DNA from: Comamonas serinivorans | GTDB lineage: Bacteria; Pseudomonadota; Gammaproteobacteria; Burkholderiales; Burkholderiaceae_C | Assembly (NCBI RefSeq): GCF_002158865.1 | Contig: NZ_CP021455.1 | Location: 2,542,001 to 2,606,000 of the forward strand | Length of the DNA: 64,000 bases | Reading direction: 5' to 3' | In this document: piece after piece, positions 1 through 7,611 of the stretch | Position numbering within the stretch: the first letter of the stretch is position 1 | Layout: every line of letters starts with the position of its first letter | Notes under the pieces: generated by a model | What the model was told of the DNA's origin: nothing | The model's input: only the letters and a program-made list of their open reading frames with translations | Database searches by the model: none | Translations under genes and position numbers: made by a program

Positions 1-399
1 GTCCAGCAGGTGCAGCGCGCCGCCGTAGTTCACGGCCAGGTGGCGCTGCATTTCGGCCAGGTCGAACTGCGTGGCCCGCAGCGGCTGGTAATGGCCCGCG
101 CAGTAGAGCACCAGGTCCGGCGCCCGGCCCATATGGGCCTGCACCGCCCGGGCGGCCGCAGCCACGGCGGGGCCATCGGTCACGTCCAATGGCAGGGCCA
201 GGCAGCCCTCGCGGCCACGCACCACCTCGCGCAGCGCATCCTCATGGCGCGCCGAAACCACCACGCGTGCGCCCTGTGCCTGCAGGGCCTCGGCCGTGGC
301 GCGCCCGATGCCCGAGGAGGCCCCCAGAACCCACGCCGAGCGGCCCCGCCAATCGACCAACGGCGGGTTCAACCCGCGCGAGCGCAGCGGCATGGCCAT
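1..399 (-). CDS. Short-chain dehydrogenase/reductase, 3' end outside window
   Basis: Last visible gene of the fatty-acid modification operon; only the first 133 codons are inside the window. The nucleotide-binding glycine motif GASSGIG sits at residues 26-32, preceded by a short N-terminal extension, which is the classical SDR Rossmann fold. A YCAG sequence stands where SDRs usually have NNAG. The start codon overlaps the stop of the upstream DUF3833 gene (TGATG), so translation is probably coupled. An SDR commonly accompanies the CFA/DUF1365/FAD-oxidoreductase set in proteobacteria, but its substrate is not known to me; an oxidised fatty-acyl or lipid intermediate is an inference. The catalytic Tyr-x3-Lys lies beyond the window edge. 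Confidence 0.85.
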   Translation of the reverse strand, partial: MAMPLRSRGLNPPLVDWRGRSAWVLGASSGIGRATAEALQAQGARVVVSARHEDALREVVRGREGCLALPLDVTDGPAVAAAARAVQAHMGRAPDLVLYCAGHYQPLRATQFDLAEMQRHLAVNYGGALHLLD

Positions 400-959
400 C
401 ACTCCTTGACGAAGGCCAGCGTGACGTCGCCCAGGTGCAGGCCGAACTTGCTCATGGCCGTGCGGTTGAGCAGGATGCGCTCGTCCATGAGGAACATCCA
501 GTCGTCCATGTGGACGTTCCAGACCCGGCCGTTCACGGGCAGGGCCAGCACATACCGCCAGCGGATGGCGTTGCCCGCACTCTCGCCCTGCGCCTCGCCC
601 ACCACGTCATCGGCCCGGCCGCTGTAGCGGCCATCGCCCAGATGCCGGATGTGCCAGACACGCTGCTGCGTGCTGCCATCGCTGTAGACGAAATGCTCGT
701 CCAGCGTGCCCTCGTTGCCCTGCCAGCTGCCGGTCATGCGCACGGTGAAGCGCTTGACCACCTGGCCCGAGCGGTCGGTGAACATGCCGTGCGCGGTCAA
801 GGGGCCGTTGAAGTACTGGCGCAGGTCCAGCCGGGGCTGCTCCTGGGCGTAGTCCTGGATCGAGGGGCCGGCGCAGCCCGCCAGCGACAACGCGGCCGTC
901 ACCCCCAGCGCCGCGCGGCGCAGCAGAGACATGGAACGGGACAAGGACACGGGGCTCAT
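399..959 (-). CDS. DUF3833 family lipoprotein
   Basis: 186-residue lipoprotein. It has a positively charged start, a hydrophobic segment and a lipobox LAGC with the acylated Cys at residue 29, so it should be membrane anchored facing the periplasm. The remainder (starting near QDYAQEQP and containing the FNGPLTAHGMFTDRSG and VWNVHMDDWMFLMD segments) matches the DUF3833 family, a lipocalin-like beta-rich family of unknown function that co-occurs with CFA-type methyltransferases. The start ATG overlaps the stop of the upstream transporter (ATGA) and its stop overlaps the SDR start. A role in carrying or protecting a modified lipid is inference from context. Confidence 0.88.
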   Translation of the reverse strand: MSPVSLSRSMSLLRRAALGVTAALSLAGCAGPSIQDYAQEQPRLDLRQYFNGPLTAHGMFTDRSGQVVKRFTVRMTGSWQGNEGTLDEHFVYSDGSTQQRVWHIRHLGDGRYSGRADDVVGEAQGESAGNAIRWRYVLALPVNGRVWNVHMDDWMFLMDERILLNRTAMSKFGLHLGDVTLAFVKE

Positions 960-2233
960 GGTTGCCTCCAGGACGAATGCAGGCGCTCGGCGCGCCAAAG
1001 CAGCGCAGCCGCCGCCAGCTTGAACAGGCAAGGCAGGCCGCCATAGGCCCAGGCCAGTGCCTGCAGGCTGGTGGGGTCGCCCGCGCCGCTGCGGTAGCCG
1101 GCGACGGCCAGCAAGGGCAAGGCCAGGCCCGCGGCCAGGGCCAGGTTCAGCTTGCTGGCGCAGGTCCACCAGCCCAGGTAAAGCCCTTCGCCGCGGCCGC
1201 CCTCGCCGGCTTCGTGAATCACGCCCGTGAGCAGCGCGCCCGGCAGGGCCAGGTCCGCCCCCAGGGCCAGCCCGCTGGCCAGGCAGATCACGGCAAACAC
1301 CATGCCGTCGCCCGCGCCCAGCCAGGGCGTGAAGCCGAAGGCCAGCACGCTCGCCAGCATGCCCACCCGCCAGCTCGGCGCCAGGCCCCACCGGGCCACG
1401 GCCTTCACCCACAGCGGCAAGCCCAGCACGGCGGCGCCGAAATAGCACAGCAGCAGCACCGGCTGCAGCTTGGGCATCTGCAGCTGGTCGGCGACGAAGA
1501 AAGGCAACAGGGTGGCGGCGATCGCCGCGGCCACGCCATTGAGCATGAAGACAGCCAGCAGCCGCCGAAAGCCGGCGTTCGACCATGGCGAAACGGTGTT
1601 GGCAGTACCCGGCACCACCGATGTCACGACAATCGCTTTGAGCCGATACAGCCCTGCCAATCCCAGCACCAGGCCCAAGGTCAGCACGGCAGTGGTCGCA
1701 TTCAGGCCCAGCCAGACCGGCAGTGCGCTGGCCAGCAGCACCCCGGCCAGCGCGGCGCCCTCGCGCCATGCGGTCACGCGCGCCCGCCAGCCCGGCTCGC
1801 CGCCCCAACGCGTGCCCCAGGCCTGGTGCACGATGGTGACGAAGCTGTAGGCCAGCGTGCACACCAGCAGGCTGCAGGCCAGCCACCCCAACAGGGCAGC
1901 GTCGCCCTTCGCCGGCGGATGCCACAGCGCGCCAAAGCCCAGCGCCATGATCAGGCTGCCCAGCGCAGCGGCCCCCCAGGCGGGGCGCACACCGCGGCGC
2001 AGCAGCCGGTCGGCCAGGCGGCCGATGGCGGGGTCCACCACGGCGTCGAACGCGCGCGTGGCCAGCAGCACGGCCCCCAACCCCGCCAGCGGCGCACCCG
2101 CGACGCTGGCGTAGTGGTAAGGCAGGTTCACATACAGCGGCAGCGAGACGAAAGCCAGCGGCGCGGCCAGCCCGCCATAGGCCAGCCCGGTGCGCCAGGG
2201 CAGCGTGTGAACGGGGGCAGCGTGCGGGCTCAT
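956..2233 (-). CDS. MFS transporter, GPH/MelB-like (MFS_2)
   Basis: 425-residue polytopic inner-membrane protein with about 12 hydrophobic segments. The N-terminal pattern (LPLYVNLPYHYA, then RAFDAVVDPAIGRLADR) is that of the glycoside-pentoside-hexuronide:cation symporter branch, whose first cytoplasmic loop carries D-x-x-x-D-P-x-x-G. A true sugar substrate is doubtful; this branch recurs in CFA/DUF1365/COG2907 operons and may move a lipid or fatty-acid derivative (inference). The ATG at 2233 was chosen because upstream codons belong to the neighbouring gene. The stop overlaps the DUF3833 start. The central cytoplasmic loop (DNA 1601-1655) contains a stretch with ends like the window's palindromic repeat family. 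Confidence 0.85.
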   Translation of the reverse strand: MSPHAAPVHTLPWRTGLAYGGLAAPLAFVSLPLYVNLPYHYASVAGAPLAGLGAVLLATRAFDAVVDPAIGRLADRLLRRGVRPAWGAAALGSLIMALGFGALWHPPAKGDAALLGWLACSLLVCTLAYSFVTIVHQAWGTRWGGEPGWRARVTAWREGAALAGVLLASALPVWLGLNATTAVLTLGLVLGLAGLYRLKAIVVTSVVPGTANTVSPWSNAGFRRLLAVFMLNGVAAAIAATLLPFFVADQLQMPKLQPVLLLCYFGAAVLGLPLWVKAVARWGLAPSWRVGMLASVLAFGFTPWLGAGDGMVFAVICLASGLALGADLALPGALLTGVIHEAGEGGRGEGLYLGWWTCASKLNLALAAGLALPLLAVAGYRSGAGDPTSLQALAWAYGGLPCLFKLAAAALLWRAERLHSSWRQP

Positions 2234-2250
2234 GGCCAATTCGGATGCGG

Positions 2251-2838
2251 TCAGCCCAGGCCCAGCAGCGAGGTGCGCATGGCGGGCGCCGAGGTCTGGG
2301 GCGACAGCCAGATGCCGAAGAACAGGCGCGTGTACTCGGCATCGCGCAGCTGCGCCGTCTGTTGGCCGTTGTGGAAGAAGCGCACCTCGCCCTGGCCGTC
2401 GTGCAGGCCCAGCAGGCGGTCCTGCGCCTGCACATCCGGGAAGGCCTGCTTCATCAGCGTTAGCCATTGCCGGCTCTGTGCGTCGGTGAAGCTGCCCACC
2501 CGGCGCATTTCGGCGATGGAGCGCTCGGCAATGGCCAGGCCCTCCAGCTTGCGGTCGTAGACCAATTCCAGCGCAAACGGGTGGCGCTCATAGGCTTCGG
2601 GCTGGAACTCGGGGCCGGCCCACAGCCGCCCCTCGTAGACGCGCAGACCGAAAAAGCGCAGCACGCCCGTGCCCACCAGGCGCGCAGCCGGCAAAGCGCT
2701 GCGCAGTTCGGCGGGCGGGGCTGGGGTGGATGGCGCGGCGTGAAGGGCGTTGGGCATGGCGATCAGGGTTGGGGTGAGGACGCAGGCCACGCCCCAGGCC
2801 AGGGCTTGGCGACGCGCACAGGGTTGCGGGGCGGTCAT
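2251..2838 (-). CDS. Chalcone isomerase-like domain protein, exported
   Basis: 195 residues with an N-terminal signal peptide (hydrophobic stretch near residues 12-32 ending HAAPS) followed by a chalcone-isomerase-like domain: the VGTGVLRFFGLRVYEGRLW block near residues 55-75 is the family hallmark, later followed by DAEYTRLFFGIWLSP. Bacterial members of this fold are non-catalytic or fatty-acid-binding as far as known, and those in CFA operons are generally annotated only by fold. The start overlaps the stop of the CFA-type gene (ATGA); a 17-bp gap separates it from the transporter downstream, the only non-overlapping junction in the operon. Likely periplasmic. Confidence 0.85.
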   Translation of the reverse strand: MTAPQPCARRQALAWGVACVLTPTLIAMPNALHAAPSTPAPPAELRSALPAARLVGTGVLRFFGLRVYEGRLWAGPEFQPEAYERHPFALELVYDRKLEGLAIAERSIAEMRRVGSFTDAQSRQWLTLMKQAFPDVQAQDRLLGLHDGQGEVRFFHNGQQTAQLRDAEYTRLFFGIWLSPQTSAPAMRTSLLGLG

Positions 2839-4103
2839 GGCACGGGCTTGCGCAGCGTGAACTGCACGACATCGGTGTTGCCAGTATCGAACGCGGCCTC
2901 GCAGTAGGCGAGGTAGAAGGTCCAGGTGCGCACGAAGCGCTCGTCGAACCCCAGGCTGCGCACGGCTTCGAGGCGGTCGTTGAACGCCTGGTGCCAGCGC
3001 CGCAGCGTCTCGGCATAGTCGCGCCCGAAGGCCATGCGCCCCTCCACCACCAGGCCGGCGCGGCGCGCCTCTTGCTCGAAGGCCGGAATGCTGGGCAGCA
3101 GCCCGCCCGGGAAGATGTACTGCTGGATGAAATCGGTGGACCGCAGGTAACGCGCGAACAGGTCTTCGCGCAGCGTGATGGTCTGTATGCAGGCCAAGCC
3201 GCCCGGCTTGAGGCAGTCGCGCAGCATCTCGAAGTAGCCGCGCCAGTATTCGCGCCCCACCGCCTCGAACATCTCGATGGAGACGATGGCGTCGAACGGC
3301 TGACCCGCGTACAGCGCAGGCAGGTCGCGGTAGTCCTGGTAACGCAGGTCCACGGCATCGGCCAGGCCGGCCTGCTGCATGCGGCGCTGGCCCCAGGCCA
3401 GCTGCTCGCGCGACAGCGTCACCCCCGTCACCCGGGCGCCAAACGACCGGGCGGCGGTTTCAGCCAGCCCGCCCCAGCCGCAGCCGATCTCCAGCAGGCG
3501 CTGGCCGAACTGCAGCTGCACCTCGTCCAGGGCGCGTCTGAACTTGGCCTGCTGAGCCTGCTGCAGGTCGGCGTGGCGCAGCGAGGCGCCAGTGCGCCCC
3601 TCGAACCAGGCTGCGCTGTAACTCATGCCGGGGTCCAGCCACAGGCGGTAGAAATCGTTGCCCAGGTCGTAATGGGCGTGGATGTTCCTGGCGCTGCCGG
3701 CCCGGCTGTTGCGTTGCAGCAGGTGACGCAGCCGGTAGCCCAGCCGGCCCCACCAGCTGCCGTAAATCAGGCGGTGCATGTGGTCGCGGTTGACCATGCA
3801 CAGCCGCAGCAGCGCGGCCAGGTCCGGGCTGTCCCACTCACCGGCGATGTAGCCCTCGGCCAGGCCGATGTCACCAGCTTTCCAGGCGCGCTCGAGCGCC
3901 TGCCAGTGGTGCAGCACGCAGCGCGCGTCGGCAGGGCCGGCCTGCTGGCGCGGCAGGTGCCGCTGCGGGCCGCCGGGCAGCTGCAGATCCAGCTGTCCAT
4001 GCGGCAGGCGTTCCAGCAGGTTCAGCACGCGGCGCGCAGGCGCAGGCATGCGGGGCGGCGCAGCGGTGGCGGGGCTCAGCAGGGGTGCGGCGGTGGTGTT
4101 CAT
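2835..4103 (-). CDS. Cyclopropane-fatty-acyl-phospholipid synthase family methyltransferase
   Basis: 422 residues, the usual length of CFA synthase-family enzymes, which use S-adenosylmethionine to methylate the double bond of phospholipid acyl chains at the inner membrane. The SAM-binding motif LLEIGCGWGG lies near residue 204, and the family blocks NIHAHYDLGNDFYRLWLD and VSIEMFEAVGREYWRGYF are present. In this operon type the enzyme may make methylated or furan precursors rather than cyclopropane; homologues in Rhodobacter clusters with a related oxidoreductase are tied to singlet-oxygen response and methylated fatty acids (established for those, inferred here). The ATG at 4103 overlaps the DUF1365 stop; an in-frame upstream extension is shadow sequence. 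Confidence 0.92.
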   Translation of the reverse strand: MNTTAAPLLSPATAAPPRMPAPARRVLNLLERLPHGQLDLQLPGGPQRHLPRQQAGPADARCVLHHWQALERAWKAGDIGLAEGYIAGEWDSPDLAALLRLCMVNRDHMHRLIYGSWWGRLGYRLRHLLQRNSRAGSARNIHAHYDLGNDFYRLWLDPGMSYSAAWFEGRTGASLRHADLQQAQQAKFRRALDEVQLQFGQRLLEIGCGWGGLAETAARSFGARVTGVTLSREQLAWGQRRMQQAGLADAVDLRYQDYRDLPALYAGQPFDAIVSIEMFEAVGREYWRGYFEMLRDCLKPGGLACIQTITLREDLFARYLRSTDFIQQYIFPGGLLPSIPAFEQEARRAGLVVEGRMAFGRDYAETLRRWHQAFNDRLEAVRSLGFDERFVRTWTFYLAYCEAAFDTGNTDVVQFTLRKPVP

Positions 4104-4852
4104 CGTGTGACGAAGTGCTTGGGCTCTGAGGGTTTGCCATGGAACGGCACGCGCTTGGCCCAAAGGCGCAGCGCCTGCCAGTGAATGCGGGCGACGACTC
4201 CGAGCGTCATCAGCGGCATGCCGAAGAAGGCACGGCGCACGGTGGCGGCCCCCAGCGGGTGCAGCACGCCGGCCACGCCGGTCTGCAACAGCGGGCCATG
4301 CTCGTCGTGCAGGTCCACGCGGGCCAGGGTGCGGTCCTCGCCCCGCTCGAAGCGGAAGCGGTACTCGCCCCGCACCTCGCAAAACGGCGAGACATGGAAC
4401 TGCTTGCATGCAATCTGCTCGCGGCCCCAGGCCAGGTCGGGCCCGGCCAGCAGGTAGGCGTGGCGTTCGCCAAAGGTGTTGTTGACCTCGGCCAGCACGG
4501 CGGCCAGCGAGCCATCGGCGCGGTGGGCATACCAGAAGCTCACCGGCTTGAACACGTAGCCCAGCACGCGCGGGAAGGTGTGCAGCCAGACTTCGCCATC
4601 GGCGTCGTCAATGCCCTCGCCGCGCAGCAGCTGTTCGAACCAGGCCAGCGCATCGGCCCCGCCCTCGCCATGGTCGCGGTCGTGGAAGCTGATCCAGCCC
4701 CACCGGTTGCGCCTGAGCACGGCCTGAGGCTGCGCGCGCAGGCTGCGCATGGGCAGCATGAGGAAGTAGCCGGGGTAGCGGAAGGCGTGCTCGACCGGCC
4801 GCAGCCGGCGGTGCCAGACCTGACCAAACCCGATCAGCGGCCGTGCGTTCAT
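4100..4852 (-). CDS. DUF1365 domain protein
   Basis: 250 residues matching DUF1365 over nearly the full length: N-terminal GQVWHRRLRPVEHAFRYPGY, central RVLGYVFKPVSFWYAHRADG and NNTFGERHAYLL, and the FHVSPFCEV block. DUF1365 proteins are found almost always next to the COG2907 FAD oxidoreductase and a CFA-type methyltransferase and are thought to take part in modifying unsaturated or methylated fatty acids; the exact reaction is not settled to my knowledge. Both ends overlap the neighbouring genes by 4 bp (ATGA), so it is translationally coupled to both. Confidence 0.93.
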   Translation of the reverse strand: MNARPLIGFGQVWHRRLRPVEHAFRYPGYFLMLPMRSLRAQPQAVLRRNRWGWISFHDRDHGEGGADALAWFEQLLRGEGIDDADGEVWLHTFPRVLGYVFKPVSFWYAHRADGSLAAVLAEVNNTFGERHAYLLAGPDLAWGREQIACKQFHVSPFCEVRGEYRFRFERGEDRTLARVDLHDEHGPLLQTGVAGVLHPLGAATVRRAFFGMPLMTLGVVARIHWQALRLWAKRVPFHGKPSEPKHFVTR

Positions 4853-6183
4853 GCGGCCCCCTTGAGGGCGGGGCGTTGAGCCAAGCTCGGCAAGGCATTC
4901 AGCAGGCCCTCCGCCGCCTCCACGCCGGCGCGCAAGCCATCTTCATGGAACCCGTAGCCGCACCAGGCGCCGCAGAACCAGGTCCGGCGCACCCCCTGCA
5001 AGTCCCCCACCCTGGCCTGGGCCTCGATGGCCGCCAGGTCGAACACCGGGTGGCTGTAGGCGATGCGCGCATGAACCTGGCGGTCGTCGATGGCGCGCAC
5101 CGGGTTCAGCGACACCACCACCGGCTGCTGCCAGGGCAGCGGCTGCAGGCGATTGAGCAGGTAATGCAGGCAGACCCCGGCCTGATCCTGCCTGCGATCG
5201 GCCGCGCGCTCGTAGTTCCAGGCCGCCCAGGCGGCCTGGCGGCGTGGCAACACGCGGGCATCGGTGTGCAGCACAGCCTCGTTGGCCTGGTAGCGGATGG
5301 CGCCCAGCACGCTGCGCTCCTGCGGCGTGGCGTCGTTGCCCAGCAGTCGCAACGCCTGGTCGCTGTGGCAGGCCAGCACCACGGCATCGAACTGCTCCGT
5401 GCCATGGGCCAGTTGCAGCAGCACGCCATGCGCCGTGCGGCGCAGGCCCAGCACGGGCGCGTTCAGGCGCGCCTCATGGCCACCGTGCTGCAGCGCGGCC
5501 ACCAGGCGCCGCACATAGTGGCGCGAACCGCCGCGCACCGTGTGCCATTGCGGCCGGTGGGTGATCTGGATCAGACCGTGGTTGTGGCAAAAGCGGATCA
5601 GCGTGGCTACCGGAAAACGCAGCATCTGATCGGTGGGGCAGGACCAGATGCAGCCCATCATGGGCAACAGGTAGTCCTGCCGAAAGGAGGCGCCGAACCC
5701 GTGCGCGTCGAGGAAGCCGCCGATGTCACTGTGCAGCGCCGCGTCGCTCCCCGCCTCGGCCAGGCGCGTGGCCAGGCGGTTGAAGCGCACGATGTCCGCC
5801 AGCATGCCCACAAAGCGCGGCCGCAGCAGGTTGCGCCGCTGCGCGAACACGCCGTTCAGCGAGCTGCCGCTCCACTCCAGCCCAGCCCCGCCATCGGCAT
5901 GGGGCACCTGCACGGAAAACGACATCTCGGCTTCCGCCGTCACCACCTGCAGGTCCTGGAACAAGCTCGTCAGCAGCGGATAGGTGCGGTGGTTGAACAC
6001 CAAAAAGCCGGTGTCCACGCCCTGGCTCACACCGTCCAGCGTCAGGTCGACGGTGTTGGCATGGCCGCCGAAATGCGCCCCAGCCTCCAGCAGTGTCACG
6101 ACATGCTGACCTGGGGCCGTGGCCAGGCACCGAGCGGCCGACAGACCCGCAATCCCCGACCCGATGACAGCAATGCGACACAT
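4849..6183 (-). CDS. FAD/NAD(P)-binding oxidoreductase, COG2907 (flavin amine oxidase-like)
   Basis: First gene of the operon, 444 residues. The dinucleotide-binding GxGxxG is at residues 8-13 (IGSGIAG), followed by an acidic residue at the end of strand 2 (TLLEAGAHFGGHANTV), typical of amine-oxidase/desaturase-like flavoproteins. The block VDTGFLVFNHRTYP and a C-terminal FCGAWCGYGFHEDGL are hallmarks of COG2907. These proteins accompany CFA-type methyltransferases and DUF1365; a role in oxidising or desaturating a methylated acyl chain is inferred from those clusters. The ATG at 6183 faces the TetR gene across a 142-bp A/T-richer intergenic region. Confidence 0.92.
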   Translation of the reverse strand: MCRIAVIGSGIAGLSAARCLATAPGQHVVTLLEAGAHFGGHANTVDLTLDGVSQGVDTGFLVFNHRTYPLLTSLFQDLQVVTAEAEMSFSVQVPHADGGAGLEWSGSSLNGVFAQRRNLLRPRFVGMLADIVRFNRLATRLAEAGSDAALHSDIGGFLDAHGFGASFRQDYLLPMMGCIWSCPTDQMLRFPVATLIRFCHNHGLIQITHRPQWHTVRGGSRHYVRRLVAALQHGGHEARLNAPVLGLRRTAHGVLLQLAHGTEQFDAVVLACHSDQALRLLGNDATPQERSVLGAIRYQANEAVLHTDARVLPRRQAAWAAWNYERAADRRQDQAGVCLHYLLNRLQPLPWQQPVVVSLNPVRAIDDRQVHARIAYSHPVFDLAAIEAQARVGDLQGVRRTWFCGAWCGYGFHEDGLRAGVEAAEGLLNALPSLAQRPALKGAA

Positions 6184-6325
6184 GGGAGAGCCTTTCCTGA
6201 AGGAGTCAGCACATCTATACGAAGAAGATCAGTATGTGAACTGATGAGTTCAAATTATATACAGATCATACTCAATACGGACTACGTGGTATCGACCCTA
6301 ACCCCAGAGGTCTAAAATCACCCCC
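6184..6325. promoter_or_regulatory. Divergent promoter/operator region of the lipid operon and tetR
   Basis: This gap is visibly more A/T-rich than its surroundings. It holds a perfect palindrome TGAAC-N6-GTTCA at 6237-6252, a plausible TetR operator, and the A/T run AAATTATATACAGAT just after it. A -10-like TAAAAT at 6313-6318 sits 7 nt before the tetR ATG, suggesting a leaderless tetR transcript. CAGTATG at 6230 and CATACTC ending at 6273 resemble the ends of the window's palindromic repeats, so the operator may have arisen inside a repeat. Binding is inferred, not shown. Confidence 0.55.
6230..6273. repeat. Possible degenerate GTAT-ended palindromic repeat
   Basis: 44 bp bounded by CAGTATG and CATACTC, shorter than the 50-54 bp of good members and with a different core that contains the TetR-like palindrome. 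Included as a weak member of the family. Confidence 0.35.
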
Positions 6326-6970
6326 ATGACAAGTCGCTCCATCAAAGAACAGATACAGCGCGTGCGCGAGCAGGCCATCGTGGCCGCCGTCAACCGGCTG
6401 CTGGCGACCAAGGGCTACGACGCGATGACGGTGGACGAGGTGGCCGCCGAGGCCGGCATGGCCAAGGCCAGCCTGTACAAGCTCTTCACCTCCAAGGAAG
6501 AACTGGCGGGGGCCGCCATGGTCGGCGTGCTGGACCGCGCCCTCGCCTTTGTGGACGGCCTGCGCGAGGCGGCCAATCAGGCAGCCGAAACAGGCACACC
6601 CACACGTGCGCTGGACCAGCTGAAGGCCGTCACCCGCTGGGCCATGCAGACGCAGCTAGAAGGCGAAATGCCCTCATTGCCGGCGCAGAACTCCACCCTC
6701 AGCGCCTCGCTGCAATCCAACGACGCCTACATGGACCGGCTGATCGCCCTGAGCAACCGGCTCAGCATCTGGATCGCCGAGGCGCAGACCAGTGGCCAGC
6801 TGCAGGCCGCCCTCCCCGCCGAACTGGTGCTCTACACGCTGTTCGCGCGCGCATGCGATCCCGTGGTGGCCCTGCTCAAGGAGTCCGGCCAGTACACGCA
6901 TGCGCAAATCGTCGACTGGGTGTGCAGCACCACCTTCGATGGGCTGGCAGCCCCTGCTTCGCCGGTGTAG
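6326..6970 (+). CDS. TetR/AcrR family transcriptional regulator
   Basis: 214 residues. The N-terminal helix-turn-helix is clear: ATKGYDAMTVDEVAAEAGMA at about residues 27-46, then KASLYKLFTSKEELAGA, the conserved TetR recognition and third-helix region. The rest is a helical ligand-binding domain with a C-terminal half like TetR_C proteins (RLSIWIAEAQTSGQLQ, then LVLYTLFARACDPVVALLK). It is divergent from the lipid-modification operon and probably represses it and itself through the palindrome at 6237-6252 (inference). Elsewhere similar gene sets are run by ECF sigma/ChrR or MerR-type light regulators, so a TetR here is notable. No Shine-Dalgarno is visible before the ATG, consistent with a leaderless transcript. 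Confidence 0.93.
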   Translation: MTSRSIKEQIQRVREQAIVAAVNRLLATKGYDAMTVDEVAAEAGMAKASLYKLFTSKEELAGAAMVGVLDRALAFVDGLREAANQAAETGTPTRALDQLKAVTRWAMQTQLEGEMPSLPAQNSTLSASLQSNDAYMDRLIALSNRLSIWIAEAQTSGQLQAALPAELVLYTLFARACDPVVALLKESGQYTHAQIVDWVCSTTFDGLAAPASPV

Positions 6971-7083
6971 AACAAAGCCCGCTGCGTTGCGGGCCACACG
7001 TTGAAACGGCGGGCGTGCCAGCATCGTCGGCCTACTCGCGAAACGCCAAGATGGCCCCATGGGCACTTGCCACTTTCGGCCAT

Positions 7084-7136
7084 GGAGTATGGCGTCATCA
7101 CCGATGGTTAGGAAACGGCAATCCATGCATACTGCC
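7084..7136. repeat. GTAT-ended palindromic repeat
   Basis: 53 bp from GGAGTATGG to GCATACTGCC with an inner CCG...ACGGCAA core. It lies downstream of tetR in a gene-poor stretch that also holds a decayed acyl-CoA synthetase. Confidence 0.7.
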
Positions 7137-7264
7137 GCCCAACACGCCATCCGTGAGCATGATTTTCCGAGTTGCCTGGATGGCACTCAAACTCATCAAA
7201 CCGCGCTGATGGGCCCAGTGTCCAAGCGTAGGTTTGAATTTCTCCGCCTTGGCGAGTTCTGCGT

Positions 7265-7470
7265 CGGCGTTCGAACACGGCGACCGGCGATGCAGCGCCG
7301 GCGATCAGGCCCGCTCACGCGGTGCTGGATGCCCTCGCGCTGCGGCATGGGTGCATCGCCCAGCATGGCAGCACGATAGGGGCGCCGCAGTAGTGCGTGA
7401 CTCCGTGCTTGCGAATCAGGTCGAAAACGACCACGGTGTCGATGCGGCGCAGGCATACGCTCGGTCCACA
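7265..7470 (-). pseudogene. Remnant of an AMP-dependent acyl-CoA synthetase
   Basis: Read on the minus strand, the stretch near 7459-7370 encodes VCLRRIDTVVVFDLIRKHG followed by VTHYCGAPIV, a conserved block of medium/long-chain fatty-acyl-CoA synthetases. A frame change then gives GIQHRVSG and another gives LIAGAASPVAVFE, matching the next expected block. No start, no full ORF and at least two frame changes remain, so this is a decayed fragment of perhaps 60-70 codons. The bounds are approximate. The rest of 6971-7611 shows only one palindromic repeat. Confidence 0.7.
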
Positions 7471-7589
7471 GACAAACGCAAGGGGCGGGCAGGCCTTGAA
7501 CTGGCGGCGCGTTGGCGATAGCCATCGATAATCGTGACTTATCTTCTTTTAAATCAAGAGGTTACGATGGCTTAATCGATAGCTGGCGA

Positions 7590-7607
7590 GGGTCCCCCGA
7601 AGGACCC
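7590..7607 (-). terminator. Weak hairpin after guaA
   Basis: GGGTCC and GGACCC form a 6-bp stem with a 6-nt loop just beyond the guaA stop codon. There is no good U-run, so termination is only a guess from position. Confidence 0.3.
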
Positions 7608-7611
7608 AATT

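Noticed and set aside
399..2435. Long minus-strand frame of 678 codons across several genes
   Set aside because: Only its last 186 codons (DUF3833 lipoprotein) look like protein; the rest is the Arg/Ala-rich shadow of the transporter in another frame.
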